Shown here piece after piece: positions 8,820-18,084 of a DNA stretch of 64,000 nucleotides (position 1 is the stretch's first letter; each line of letters begins with the position of its first letter). A program made the position numbers and the translations under genes. This stretch comes from an uncultured Bacteroidia bacterium. Lineage in GTDB: Bacteria > Bacteroidota > Bacteroidia > Bacteroidales > UBA932. The stretch covers positions 62,001-126,000 of the forward strand of contig CACZZZ010000001.1 in the NCBI GenBank assembly GCA_902785825.1, given 5' to 3'. The notes under the pieces were generated by a model. It searched no databases, was not told the origin of the DNA, and saw only the letters and a list, made by a program, of their open reading frames with translations.

Positions 8820-11125
8820 GACCCATTAGGATAATCCTCCCGCTTGTGGCGCTGTTGTTCTCGTGCCTTTGTCCGGCTGACATCCAGGCGCAACCGGTAA
8901 GTGGCAAGGATAAGGCCGTCTTGGTGGATGAGTTGGATCCGGCCATCGTGCAGGCTGACGCGAGGTTTGTCAAGCAGATCCTGGGCAAGGTGAAAGAGGC
9001 CAAGGCGAGGAACAATCCGGAGAGACGAAAGCAGTATGATTGTGAGATCTACAGCCGAAACGAGTTTGACCTGGCGAATCCCGGAATGTTTTCGAAGTTC
9101 ATTCCCAAAGGTTTCCAGTTCATCTATGAATATGTCGATACCTCCCGAACCTCCGGTCTGCCTTACCTGCCGGTCATGATCGCCGAGTCCAAGTCACACT
9201 ATTACCATTCCCGCAATCCCGAGGTCAAGAAAGAGGTCATAGAGTCGAGCCGGATATCAGGAGTGAGCGACCAGAAGACGGTGGCCCAATTCACAGGAGG
9301 ACTGTACATCAAGGCTAATTTCTATGAGAATTACCTGAATATATTCCAGGTCGAGATTCCCTCCCCGCTGTCGGACAATGGGTCCGTGTTCTATGATTAT
9401 CATCTGATCGACAGTTTGCGGGTGGATGGCAGGATGACTTACAGGATATGGTTCACTCCGTCCAAATGGACTTCTTCAGCGGCGTTTGATGGGGTGATGT
9501 CAATTGACGCTCAAGATTACGCCTTAAGGTCCATCTATGCCCGGCTAAACGGCAGCTCAGGGGTCAATTGGGTTAGAAATCTGGTCATAGAGGTTGATAA
9601 CCAGCGACTTCCGGACTCGACATGGTTCTATAAGCAAGACAGGATCTATATCGATGCCGCGGTGTCGCTCCTGGGATCCACAGAGGTGGCTTTTATGGCG
9701 AACCGGCAGATTGATTACTCCGATCCTTCCTTCTCTGAAAACCAGCTTCTTGGAATTCTGGATTCCACTGCGCCTGTCTTGATGCACAATGATGTCTTGA
9801 AACACGATGATGACTACTGGGCATCGGTCCGGCCCTATCCCCTGAGCGGTAAGGAGCAGGGGATCTACGACATGGTTGACTCTGTCAAGAATGTGCCCTT
9901 GTACAAGTTCGCGGAGAAGACGGTTGACATGTTCTCCACCGGTTTCTTCAGTTTCAAGTATTTGGGATTCGGGCCTTATGACTCGATGTATAGCTTCAAT
10001 GATCTTGAGGGCTCCAGGTTCCAGTTGGGATTCAGGACGACAAAAGACCTCAGCCGGAAGTTCCGTCTGTTGGGCTATGCCGCCTATGGCCTGAAGGACG
10101 AGTTGTGGAAAGGGGGAGCGTCGGCTGAGATCATGCTTGACAATATGCCCACCCGCAAGTTCGTCCTCTCCTATAAACATGACATGCTTCCTCTCGGGGC
10201 CGGTTCTTTCGGCTTCGGCAACGGGGATGTGGTCACATCCATCCTCACCAAGAAAGGGGGGAGAAAGATGAGCATGATCAACGATTTCGCGGTCTCCTAC
10301 CAGCACGAGTGGTCGCATGGGTTCAACATGTCAGCCGGTCTGGAAAGGAGAGAGATATTCCCGAGTGTCGTGGTGCCGATGGTCCATCGGGACGGTTCCG
10401 CTTATACATCCGTTTCCTACGACCAGGCATTGCTTCAGTTGAGGTTCTCCAAGGATGAGATTGTCACCAGGGGAGTGTTTGACAAGCATTATATGTTCTC
10501 ACCGTACCCTGTGGTGACAGTGAATATGGCCGCCGCGATGCAGGGAGTCGGGCGTAATGAATATACTTTCTTCCGTCCCGAGGTCAAGTTCCAATATACC
10601 TTGCTCACAGCTCCGGCGGGATCTTCGAGCATCGTCTTGAACGCCGGAACCGTCGTTGGAAAGGTGCCATATCCCTTGCTTAAGATTTATGAAGGCAATG
10701 AGACCTATCGCATCAAGAGCAAGGCTTTCTCATGCATGGACTACTATGAGTTTGCCTCCGACACTTGGGCGACCCTTTTCTGGGAACATGATTTCAGGGG
10801 ATTCTTCCTGGGAAAAATCCCCCTTATCAAAAAACTGAAATTAAGGGAGATAGCTCTTGTCAGGGCAGCTTATGGGTCTCTGCGTGATGAGAATAACGGC
10901 ATTCCGGAAGACCCGGCGTTCGGATCCGAAATGATATTCCCAGAGGGAATGAACAAACTTAACACGCCTTACGTCGAAGCGGGTGTCGGACTATCCAACA
11001 TATTCAAAGTGATGCGTGTGGATGCCGTTTGGAGACTTACCCACCGTGACAAGATGGTCGATGGGGTCAAGGTCCCACATCCGAACCGGTTCGTGGTCAA
11101 CTTGGGCTTTGAATTCAATCTTTGA
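8816..11125 (+). CDS. DUF5686 family outer-membrane beta-barrel protein
   Basis: The 769-residue product carries a signal peptide (cleavage near ADIQAQ) and then the DUF5686 signature region, including YSRNEFDLANPGMFSKFIPK, FQFIYEYVDTS and DSTWFYKQDRIYIDAA. The rest is rich in alternating amphipathic strands and ends in RFVVNLGFEFNL, with the C-terminal aromatic residue pattern of outer-membrane barrels. Most family members carry an N-terminal carboxypeptidase-regulatory-like domain; here the protein goes straight from the signal to the DUF5686 part. Its function is unknown; roles in surface protein export or barrel assembly are guesses. It is overlapped at both ends by operon neighbours. Confidence 0.85.
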   Translation: MRPIRIILPLVALLFSCLCPADIQAQPVSGKDKAVLVDELDPAIVQADARFVKQILGKVKEAKARNNPERRKQYDCEIYSRNEFDLANPGMFSKFIPKGFQFIYEYVDTSRTSGLPYLPVMIAESKSHYYHSRNPEVKKEVIESSRISGVSDQKTVAQFTGGLYIKANFYENYLNIFQVEIPSPLSDNGSVFYDYHLIDSLRVDGRMTYRIWFTPSKWTSSAAFDGVMSIDAQDYALRSIYARLNGSSGVNWVRNLVIEVDNQRLPDSTWFYKQDRIYIDAAVSLLGSTEVAFMANRQIDYSDPSFSENQLLGILDSTAPVLMHNDVLKHDDDYWASVRPYPLSGKEQGIYDMVDSVKNVPLYKFAEKTVDMFSTGFFSFKYLGFGPYDSMYSFNDLEGSRFQLGFRTTKDLSRKFRLLGYAAYGLKDELWKGGASAEIMLDNMPTRKFVLSYKHDMLPLGAGSFGFGNGDVVTSILTKKGGRKMSMINDFAVSYQHEWSHGFNMSAGLERREIFPSVVVPMVHRDGSAYTSVSYDQALLQLRFSKDEIVTRGVFDKHYMFSPYPVVTVNMAAAMQGVGRNEYTFFRPEVKFQYTLLTAPAGSSSIVLNAGTVVGKVPYPLLKIYEGNETYRIKSKAFSCMDYYEFASDTWATLFWEHDFRGFFLGKIPLIKKLKLREIALVRAAYGSLRDENNGIPEDPAFGSEMIFPEGMNKLNTPYVEAGVGLSNIFKVMRVDAVWRLTHRDKMVDGVKVPHPNRFVVNLGFEFNL

Positions 11126-12696
11126 TGTTTCTTATGTTATTGCTGATACTTCTGTCCGTAGCTCTTCTAAGTATCCCGTTCCTCGTTCCGGGGACAGGAT
11201 ACCTTTCCCTTGTCGCCTTCGTTCCCTTGCTTTTCGCGGAGAAGATGGCCGAGGAAACCGGGAAAAAGGGTTTCTGCTGGTGGCACTACCTCTGTTTCCT
11301 GTTATGGAATGTGGCCACGACCTTCTGGGTCTGTAACGCCACGGTAGGGGGCGGCATTTTCGCCTGCGTGGCCAATGCCTTCCAGATGTCATTGGTTTTC
11401 GGACTCTTCAGGTGGAGTAAGAAATATCTCAAGGGCGTTCTCCCTTATCTTTTCCTGCTTTTCGCATGGGTGGCGTGGGAGCGCTGGTATCTTACCTGGG
11501 CGCAGATAAGCTGGCCATGGCTGGTTCTCGGCAACTCTTTCGCGAGGACTACTTCGTGGATCCAGTGGTACGAGTACACCGGGACCGTGGGAGGATCAGT
11601 CTGGGTCTGGGCTTGCAATCTCGCCGTATTCGGATTATTGATGGCATTTAGGAGTGGAAGCTGGAAGTCGTTCAATATCAAAGCTAAAGCCGCTTCAGTG
11701 GCCGGTGCTATCCTGCTTTTTCTCGCACCTCCAACCGTTTCTCTTTTCCTTCGCCCTGAGCCGTCGGATGGAAACCTTGATGTCTTTATCGCCCAGCCGA
11801 ATATCGATGTGTACGGCAAACACGGCGGACTCACTCAGGAAGAGCAGACAAAGACCCTGATAGGGTTGATGGAAAAAGCTCCTAAGGACAGCGCGTTCCT
11901 GTTCATCGCTCCCGAGACATTTACCAGCGATGTTGTCATGAACGGAATTCAGGCGAGTCCTACTGTCCAGTCCCTGAATAAGTTCCTTTCCGCAAGGCCA
12001 TCTTCGGGACTCCTTTTCGGCGCCTCGACATGGGAATATATTTCCGGGAGGGCCAGACCTTCCCAGACTGCCCGTCAGTTAAACAACGGCAATTGGGTCG
12101 AGTCTCACAACACGGCGCTGATGATGTCTCCGGATCGTGAGATCCAGACATATCACAAGAATAAGCTTGTGGTCGGAGTGGAGATGACTCCGTATCCCGC
12201 CTTTTTCCGCCCTATTGATGACAAACTCGGCGGCGTTATGGGACGTTGCATCGGAGATGGTGAAGCCAAGTGTCTTGACTACAAAGGGATAGGGATAGGT
12301 TGCGCCATCTGCTATGAATCGGTCTATGGGGAGTTCTGCGCGGATTATGTCAGGGATGGAGCCAAGTTATTGACTGTCATCACAAACGATGCCTGGTGGG
12401 GAGACACTCCCGGCTACCGTCAGCACCTCTCATACGCATCTTTGAGGGCGATTGAGACCAGACGCTGGATCGCCCGTTGCGGGAACACCGGGATCTCGGC
12501 GATCATAGATCCTACCGGAAGGATAGTGAGACAAACCTCATGGTGGGAGCCGGCAACTCTTCAAGGAAAGGTCGGTCTGTCTGACGAGGAGACCTTTTTT
12601 GTCAGGCATGGTGATTTCGCTGGCAGGATCTGCGTCATGATGTTCCTCCTGATGCTGTGCGCCACAATCGTGAGACGTTTCACCGGAGGCAGATAA
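11122..12696 (+). CDS. lnt: Apolipoprotein N-acyltransferase
   Basis: Lnt adds the third acyl chain to the N-terminal Cys of lipoproteins in the inner membrane, the last step of lipoprotein maturation. About six hydrophobic helices fill residues 1-205, followed by a nitrilase-fold domain starting at VFIAQPNIDVYGK. The catalytic triad can be placed as Glu265 (FIAPETF), Lys346 (YHKNKLVVGVE) and Cys397 (GCAICYES), in line with the known E-K-C triad of the E. coli enzyme. A final helix near residues 500-518 closes the protein. The 524-residue length is normal. It starts within the DUF5686 stop (ATGA overlap). Confidence 0.95.
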   Translation: MMFLMLLLILLSVALLSIPFLVPGTGYLSLVAFVPLLFAEKMAEETGKKGFCWWHYLCFLLWNVATTFWVCNATVGGGIFACVANAFQMSLVFGLFRWSKKYLKGVLPYLFLLFAWVAWERWYLTWAQISWPWLVLGNSFARTTSWIQWYEYTGTVGGSVWVWACNLAVFGLLMAFRSGSWKSFNIKAKAASVAGAILLFLAPPTVSLFLRPEPSDGNLDVFIAQPNIDVYGKHGGLTQEEQTKTLIGLMEKAPKDSAFLFIAPETFTSDVVMNGIQASPTVQSLNKFLSARPSSGLLFGASTWEYISGRARPSQTARQLNNGNWVESHNTALMMSPDREIQTYHKNKLVVGVEMTPYPAFFRPIDDKLGGVMGRCIGDGEAKCLDYKGIGIGCAICYESVYGEFCADYVRDGAKLLTVITNDAWWGDTPGYRQHLSYASLRAIETRRWIARCGNTGISAIIDPTGRIVRQTSWWEPATLQGKVGLSDEETFFVRHGDFAGRICVMMFLLMLCATIVRRFTGGR

Positions 12697-12698
12697 AA

Positions 12699-12728
12699 AA
12701 TGACAGGCTAGTTTTCCAGCCTGTCATT
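12699..12728. terminator. Bidirectional terminator between convergent lnt and rng
   Basis: TGACAGGCT (12701-12709) pairs with AGCCTGTCA (12718-12726) across an 8-base loop, flanked by A5-6 on the left and TT on the right. It can serve both strands. The rng stop codon (12708-12710) lies inside the hairpin, so the terminator overlaps the last codons of rng. Confidence 0.8.
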
Positions 12729-14282
12729 CTTCTCATCATACAACTCATTTTGCAGGACCGAGAAGTCTGTGACTTCCTCGACGTTGATCCGGCATTTGTA
12801 CTTCTTTCTCCATTTACCGACGAAAGACTTGTCCGACAGCATGGATTGGCCCCGTTTGAGGTAGGCTCCCAGAATGGGACTGACCTTCAGTGTGAAGGTG
12901 TTCTTCCCGTGCTCAGTGTAGTAGGCGATGTTGCGTTCGATCTGCTCGTCGATAACTACACTTGACGCGATCTTCCCGGTGCCATGGCAAACCGGACAAA
13001 CCTCCATGGTGTTAATCTCGGTCGCGGGGCGGATCCTTTGCCTGGTGATCTGCATCAGGCCGAACTTGGTGAGGGGAAGGACATTGTGTTTCGCGCGATC
13101 CGACTCCATCAGCTCCTGCATGTATTTGTGGAGCTCGTTACGGTGCTCGCCAGACTCCATGTCTATGAAATCCACGATCACAATTCCACCCATATCCCTC
13201 AGTCTCAGCTGTCTGGCGATCTCTTCAGCGGCGATCTTGTTGACCTCGAAAGTGTTTTCCTCCTGATCGGAGGTCTTGGCCCGGATGCCGCTATTGACAT
13301 CGATCACGTTAAGGGCCTCAGTGCTTTCAATCACAAGATAGGCTCCCTGCTTCATCGGCACCACCTTGCCGAATGAGCTCTTGATCTGCCTTGTCACCTC
13401 GAAATGGTCAAAGATATTCTCTTTGCCGTCGTACAGTTTCACTATCTTTTCCTGATCCGGAGAGATCATGGAAATATACTTCTTAGTCTCCTCGTACACA
13501 TTCTCGTCATTGACGTAAATATTTGTGAATGAGTCGTTAAGGAGATCCCTGAGGATTGTGGTGGTCTTGCTGTACTCAGTGAAAAGCAGCTGGAGGGATT
13601 TGTTTTTCGCCACTTTTTGCCAGGAAGCCTCCCATTTCTGGATCAGGGACTTGAGTTCCGCTACCAGGACCGCGGCGTTCTTGCCTTCGGCCGCTGTACG
13701 GATGATGGCCCCGTAGTTTTTGGGGAGGATGCTTCTGACGAGTGTCTCCAGTCTTCTCTTCTCCTCCTTGGAGGAGATTTTCTGGGAGATGCTGACCTTC
13801 TCAGCGAAGGGCATCAGTACAATGTTGCGTCCTGCCAATGAGATTTCCGCGGTCAGTCGCGACCCTTTGGTCGAGATCGGTTCCTTGACGATCTGCACTA
13901 TCACCATCTGCCCGGGCTTCAGAACATTCTCAATCCGCCCTTCCTTCTCGAGGATGGGGCCGATCTTGATGTTCGAGTACAATTGCCCGAGATCCGTGTT
14001 TGGATTGCTCTTCCTCACGAACTCGTCAAACGAGGTGAAGTAGAGACCCAAATCCAGATAGTGGATAAACGCTTCCTTCTTGTCTCCGATGTCGACAAAG
14101 GCAGCATTGAGTGCGGGAAGAATCTTCTTCACTTTCCCGAGATACACGTCTCCGACGGAAAAACCGTGCCCCTTGCTGGACTCCTTTCCCAGTTCAATCA
14201 GCCGGTGGTTTTCCATCAGCGCGATATGAACCTCAGTCGATGTGACATCGACGATCAAATCCTTTGATCTTTCAGACTCCAT
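12708..14282 (-). CDS. rng: Ribonuclease E/G family protein (RNase G)
   Basis: The 524-residue protein has the RNase E/G layout without the long RNase E scaffold tail: an N-terminal S1-like region (VGDVYLGKVKKILPALNAAFVDIG), the AFIHYLDL strand, the DNase I-like catalytic domain with Asp residues in LNVIDVNSG and IVIVDFIDMES, and the zinc-link CPVCHGTGK. It is a single-strand endoribonuclease acting in rRNA maturation and mRNA decay. The gene follows HU and a 29-aa basic protein on the same strand. Confidence 0.93.
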   Translation of the reverse strand: MESERSKDLIVDVTSTEVHIALMENHRLIELGKESSKGHGFSVGDVYLGKVKKILPALNAAFVDIGDKKEAFIHYLDLGLYFTSFDEFVRKSNPNTDLGQLYSNIKIGPILEKEGRIENVLKPGQMVIVQIVKEPISTKGSRLTAEISLAGRNIVLMPFAEKVSISQKISSKEEKRRLETLVRSILPKNYGAIIRTAAEGKNAAVLVAELKSLIQKWEASWQKVAKNKSLQLLFTEYSKTTTILRDLLNDSFTNIYVNDENVYEETKKYISMISPDQEKIVKLYDGKENIFDHFEVTRQIKSSFGKVVPMKQGAYLVIESTEALNVIDVNSGIRAKTSDQEENTFEVNKIAAEEIARQLRLRDMGGIVIVDFIDMESGEHRNELHKYMQELMESDRAKHNVLPLTKFGLMQITRQRIRPATEINTMEVCPVCHGTGKIASSVVIDEQIERNIAYYTEHGKNTFTLKVSPILGAYLKRGQSMLSDKSFVGKWRKKYKCRINVEEVTDFSVLQNELYDEKNDRLEN

Positions 14283-14311
14283 GGAAATAACAATGGTAGT
14301 TTCTCAAGAAA

Positions 14312-14342
14312 AGAGGCTGAAAGGATCTCCCGTTCAGCCTCT
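14312..14342 (-). terminator. Intrinsic terminator between the 29-aa gene and rng
   Basis: AGAGGCTGAA (14312-14321) and TTCAGCCTCT (14333-14342) form a perfect 10-bp stem with an 11-base loop. On the minus strand the stem is followed by TTTCTTG. It lies 39 bases after the small gene and 30 bases before rng, so rng would need its own promoter or read-through. The plus strand also has a short T-rich run after it. Confidence 0.7.
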
Positions 14343-14381
14343 TTCTTCTAGCATTCTGCTAAAATGGCAGACACAGAGGAC

Positions 14382-14471
14382 TTACTTCTTCTTGTGTCTG
14401 TTCTTGCGCAAGCGCTTTTTACGCTTGTGCGTAGACATCTTATGTCTCTTTCTCTTTTTTCCGCTAGGCAT
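14382..14471 (-). CDS. 29-aa highly basic AURKAIP1/COX24-domain protein
   Basis: This 30-codon ORF (ATG at 14471, TAA at 14382) encodes MPSGKKRKRHKMSTHKRKKR followed by LRKNRHKKK. Nineteen of 29 residues are Lys, Arg or His. The KRKRHKM...HKRKKRLRKNRHKK pattern matches the COX24/AURKAIP1 C-terminal domain, known from mitochondrial ribosomal protein mS38, and short proteins of this kind are annotated across Bacteroidota. A ribosomal or rRNA-binding role is inferred from that similarity. It sits 20 bases downstream of HU and is followed by a terminator. Most gene callers miss it because of its length. Confidence 0.85.
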   Translation of the reverse strand: MPSGKKRKRHKMSTHKRKKRLRKNRHKKK

Positions 14472-14491
14472 AATTTATGGGGATTGTTAAT

Positions 14492-14773
14492 TTATTTCTC
14501 CTCCTTCACGGCATTGATGAACACCTTGGCCGGCTTAAAAGCGGGGATGTCATGCGCGGGAATGGTCATGGTGGTCTTCTTGGTGATGTTGCGGGCAGCC
14601 TTCTGGGCTCTGTGCTTCACGATGAAGCTACCGAAACCACGGAGGTAAACGGGCTCCTTCCTGACGATTGAACCTTTGACGGAATCCATGAATGCCTCGA
14701 CGACGGACTGGACCGCGATCTTCTCAATACCGGTTGACTTGGCAACCTCGTTAACGATTTCAGCTTTTGTCAT
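14492..14773 (-). CDS. HU/IHF family DNA-binding protein
   Basis: The 93-residue product is a normal-length HU-family histone-like protein: MTKAEIVNEVAKSTGI helix, AFMDSVKGSI, the PVYLRGFGSFIVKHRAQK beta-arm base and RNITKKTTMTIPA arm, ending in PAFKPAKVFINAVK. It bends and compacts DNA as a dimer. A good promoter is visible 75-105 bases upstream on the minus strand. The next gene downstream encodes the 29-aa basic protein, 20 bases away, in the same transcript. Confidence 0.95.
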   Translation of the reverse strand: MTKAEIVNEVAKSTGIEKIAVQSVVEAFMDSVKGSIVRKEPVYLRGFGSFIVKHRAQKAARNITKKTTMTIPAHDIPAFKPAKVFINAVKEEK

Positions 14774-14847
14774 AATAAAAATTGTTTATTAATAAAAAGT
14801 GTATATAGAATGTCTTTTTATAGTTCCTTATATGCTTTAAGGGGATG

Positions 14848-14878
14848 CAAAATTAGGCTTATTTTTTTAATAATCAAA
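14848..14878 (-). promoter_or_regulatory. Promoter of the HU gene
   Basis: On the minus strand TTTG (14878-14875), a 19-base spacer and TAATTTTG (14855-14848) give a perfect TTTG-N19-TAnnTTTG Bacteroidota housekeeping promoter. The resulting leader before the HU start at 14773 is about 70 bases and AT-rich. The 14774-14991 spacer also serves lon on the other strand, for which no equally good box was found. Confidence 0.8.
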
Positions 14879-14948
14879 ATAATGGGAAAAGAATTTTTTG
14901 GCAAGGTTATTGACCATAACCCCTCCTGCGTCCAAAGCGGTCGTCCGA

Positions 14949-14963
14949 CTGTCATAATGGCAG
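14949..14963 (+). promoter_or_regulatory. Near-perfect palindrome upstream of lon, possible operator
   Basis: CTGTCATAATGGCAG reads as CTGnCA-TnA-TGnCAG on both strands and ends 28 bases before the lon start. Its placement suggests a binding site for a dimeric regulator, perhaps linked to stress control of lon. No regulator is identified, and chance cannot be excluded. Confidence 0.4.
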
Positions 14964-14991
14964 GGAAAACCGCCACACGCGTTATTCGCTT

Positions 14992-17397
14992 ATGAGTATA
15001 GATTTAGGAAATGACATGATGATACCTTCCGGAGCGGAGGTCAACATCATCCCTGTTATGCAGGGTGACGAACAGATAAAAGTGAACGAGGCGGATCTTC
15101 CGGAATCTTTGCCGATCCTTGCCCTTAGGAACGCCGTGCTGTTCCCAGGAATGGTCTATCCGGTCACGATAGGCCGTGAAAAGTCCATCGCCTTGGTCAA
15201 GGATGCGGAAAGGACTTCTTCCTTCATTGGCGCGATCCCGCAGAACGACATTTCCGTTGAGGATCCCAAGGACAAGGATTTGTTTGAATATGGCACCGCG
15301 GCCAAGATTATGAAGATTCTCGAGATGCCAGATGGGACTGTGACAGCTATCCTTCACGGAGTCAAGAGGATACGTAAAGGCCGTGTCCTGTCTTACGAGC
15401 CATATATTACCGCGAATGTCACGTATGTCGATGACATTGTGCCGGAGAACGACAACAACACCCGTATGATAGCCGAGTCGCTGAAGGAGAAGGCGGCCGC
15501 TATCATCAAGTCGTCCTCCTTTGCTCCGAGGGAGGCTGTCGGTGCCATGAAGTCGATAGATAACTTCCAGTTCCTCGTCAACTTCATCGCCACGACCGTG
15601 GAGGTGGAGAACTTCTCCGAGAAAGTCGATCTTCTTAGGTATGACGACATCAAGGTCAGGGCGATGAAGCTTCTTGCGGCCCTTGAGACGCAGACCCAGC
15701 TCCTCAAGATCAAGCAGGAGATCAACCAGAAGGTCAAGAGCGACATCGACCAGCAGCAGAGGGAATATTACCTGAACAACCAGCTCCGTACTATTCAGGA
15801 GGAGCTCGGGATGGACGAGGAGGAGGAATTCGAGAAGTTCAGGGCCAGGGCCAAGGAGAAAAAATGGCCCGAGGCTGTCGCTGCCCAGTTCGAGAAAGAG
15901 CTGGCCAAGCTGGAGAAATACAACCCGTCCTCGCCTGACTACAGCATTCAGTACAATTACATAGAGTTCATGCTGGATCTTCCTTGGGGCGAGATGTCCA
16001 AGGACAATCTCGATCTCAAACATGCCCAGAAGGTCCTGGACAATGACCATTATGGGCTTGAGACCGTGAAGGACAGGATCATAGAGTATCTTGCGGTTCT
16101 CAAATTGAAGGGAAACATGAAGTCCCCGATCCTTTGCCTCTACGGCCCTCCCGGTGTCGGAAAGACCAGCCTCGGGAAATCCGTGGCAAAGGCGCTCGGC
16201 AGGAAATATGTAAGGATAGCTCTTGGTGGCATGCACGATGAGGCTGAGCTCAGGGGACATCGCAAGACGTATGTGGGAGCCCTTCCGGGCAGGATCCTGA
16301 GTGGAATCCAGAAAGCCGGCACCTCGAACCCGGTAATAGTCCTGGACGAGATTGACAAGGTGGGTGCGGATTATAAGGGCGACCCGTCTTCGGCTCTTTT
16401 GGAAGTACTTGATCCTGAGCAGAATGTCGCCTTCCATGACAACTATCTCGACATCGATTACGATCTCTCCAACGTACTGTTCATCACTACGGCCAACACT
16501 GTCTCGACAGTCCAATCGGCTCTTTTGGACAGGATGGAGCTGATCAATGTCACAGGTTATCTCGCCGAGGAGAAGATGGAGATCGCCAAGAAGTACCTCG
16601 TTCCCAAGCAACTTCAGGAGCATGGCATCCCCAAGAAATCCCTCCGTATCGACAAGTCCGCCCTCGCGGCCATTATTGACGAATATACCCATGAGTCCGG
16701 TGTCCGTGGGCTTGAGAAACAGATCGCCAAGATAGCCAGGGTGACAGCGAAAAAGATAGCCTTGGAGCAGGAGTGGCCCTCTGTGATCAAGAAAGAGCAT
16801 CTGAAAGAATACCTCGGGCTTCCGACCAATATGCATGACCTGCAGAAAGGCAACGAGGCTCCCGGAGTCGTGACCGGATTGGCTTGGACGCAGATGGGTG
16901 GTGAGATTCTCTTCGTCGAAAGCTCCGTCAGCGCCGGAAAGGGTAATATGACCATGACCGGTAATCTTGGAGATGTCATGAAAGAGTCTGCCACGATTGC
17001 GTACCAATATATCAAGGCCCATCCGGAGCTCGCGAAGATGACCTCCGAGGAATTCTCGGCAAAGGACATCCATGTCCATGTGCCAGAAGGTGCGGTGCCG
17101 AAGGACGGCCCCTCCGCCGGAATCACCATGGTCAGCTCGATGGTCTCCGCTCTTCGGGGCGAAAAGGTCAAGTCCGGAATCGCCATGACCGGAGAGATGA
17201 CTCTCAGGGGCAGGGTGCTTCCAGTTGGCGGAATCAAGGAAAAGATACTGGCTGCCAAGAGGGCGGGAGTCAAGGAGATCGTGATCTCCGAGGACAACAG
17301 GAAGGATGTCGAGGACATCAAGCCTGTCTATGTCGAAGGCCTGTCTTTCCATTATGTGAAGACAATAGATGACGTGATCGGGGAAATCTTCGATTAA
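14992..17397 (+). CDS. lon: ATP-dependent protease Lon
   Basis: The 801-residue LonA-type protease has the N-terminal substrate-binding domain (LPILALRNAVLFPGMVYPVT), a coiled-coil region around residues 240-330, the AAA+ module with Walker A GPPGVGKTS at about 385-393 and Walker B VIVLDEIDK, a sensor region, and the C-terminal Ser-Lys protease with Ser708 in DGPSAGITM and Lys751 in GGIKEK. The 43-residue spacing equals that of the E. coli dyad. It degrades misfolded and regulatory proteins in the cytoplasm. The first in-frame ATG at 14992 is accepted; the N-terminal 30 residues before LPILALRN are usual in this phylum. ung follows after 18 bases. Confidence 0.96.
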   Translation: MSIDLGNDMMIPSGAEVNIIPVMQGDEQIKVNEADLPESLPILALRNAVLFPGMVYPVTIGREKSIALVKDAERTSSFIGAIPQNDISVEDPKDKDLFEYGTAAKIMKILEMPDGTVTAILHGVKRIRKGRVLSYEPYITANVTYVDDIVPENDNNTRMIAESLKEKAAAIIKSSSFAPREAVGAMKSIDNFQFLVNFIATTVEVENFSEKVDLLRYDDIKVRAMKLLAALETQTQLLKIKQEINQKVKSDIDQQQREYYLNNQLRTIQEELGMDEEEEFEKFRARAKEKKWPEAVAAQFEKELAKLEKYNPSSPDYSIQYNYIEFMLDLPWGEMSKDNLDLKHAQKVLDNDHYGLETVKDRIIEYLAVLKLKGNMKSPILCLYGPPGVGKTSLGKSVAKALGRKYVRIALGGMHDEAELRGHRKTYVGALPGRILSGIQKAGTSNPVIVLDEIDKVGADYKGDPSSALLEVLDPEQNVAFHDNYLDIDYDLSNVLFITTANTVSTVQSALLDRMELINVTGYLAEEKMEIAKKYLVPKQLQEHGIPKKSLRIDKSALAAIIDEYTHESGVRGLEKQIAKIARVTAKKIALEQEWPSVIKKEHLKEYLGLPTNMHDLQKGNEAPGVVTGLAWTQMGGEILFVESSVSAGKGNMTMTGNLGDVMKESATIAYQYIKAHPELAKMTSEEFSAKDIHVHVPEGAVPKDGPSAGITMVSSMVSALRGEKVKSGIAMTGEMTLRGRVLPVGGIKEKILAAKRAGVKEIVISEDNRKDVEDIKPVYVEGLSFHYVKTIDDVIGEIFD

Positions 17398-17415
17398 TTT
17401 GTTATCTTTCGGGTC

Positions 17416-18084
17416 ATGGACGTCAAAATCGAGAAAAGTTGGAAAGAGGCGCTTGCCGGAGAGTTCGACAAGCCCTATTTCGCCGCCCTTGCCCGGCAGC
17501 TTCATAGAGAAAAGGCGGAGGGAAAGGTCATTTTCCCTCCGGGACCGGAGATATTCAAGGCTTTCGAGCTCACCCCGGTCCAGGACGTGAAAGTGGTCAT
17601 CCTCGGCCAGGATCCATATCATGGTTACGGTCAGGCTATGGGACTTTGTTTTTCCGTACCGGACAATATTCCGGCACCACCGTCTCTCAAGAACATATTC
17701 AAGGAGATAGAGGATGATCTCGGGATCAAGATGAGCGGCAGGCCGAACCTTGAAGGCTGGGCCAGGCAGGGGGTGCTGCTTTTGAACGCTATCCTCACTG
17801 TCCGCTCCGGCGAGGCGGCATCCCATAGCGGGATCGGCTGGCAGCAGTTCACAGACGCCGTTATCCGGTACATCTCCGACAATCTTGAAGGCGTCGTTTT
17901 CCTTCTTTGGGGTAATTTCGCCCGTTCCAAGAAGGAGCTGATCGACACCACCAGGCATCATGTGCTGGAGGCGCCGCATCCGTCACCTTTGGCACGGGGC
18001 GCTTTCTTCGGCTGCCGCCATTTCTCGAAAACCAACGAGATCCTTATTTCAGAAAACAAAACACCAGTCAACTGGCAATTATAA
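17416..18084 (+). CDS. ung: Uracil-DNA glycosylase (family 1)
   Basis: Ung removes uracil from DNA as the first step of base excision repair. The catalytic motif GQDPYHG puts the general-base Asp at residue 66. LCFSVP, LLNAILTVR and the minor-groove loop HPSPLA complete the family-1 pattern. Length is 222 residues, as usual. An upstream ATG is absent and a TATCTTTC box lies five bases before this one. The last base of its stop codon is shared with the coaD start, so the two are translationally linked. Confidence 0.96.
   Translation: MDVKIEKSWKEALAGEFDKPYFAALARQLHREKAEGKVIFPPGPEIFKAFELTPVQDVKVVILGQDPYHGYGQAMGLCFSVPDNIPAPPSLKNIFKEIEDDLGIKMSGRPNLEGWARQGVLLLNAILTVRSGEAASHSGIGWQQFTDAVIRYISDNLEGVVFLLWGNFARSKKELIDTTRHHVLEAPHPSPLARGAFFGCRHFSKTNEILISENKTPVNWQL

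Noticed and set aside
15004..17979. A 991-codon open frame on the minus strand opposite lon and ung
   Set aside because: It lies fully over two well-recognised genes in the other direction, its translation matches no family I know, and it is explained by codon bias that avoids TTA, CTA and TCA triplets in the antisense frame.
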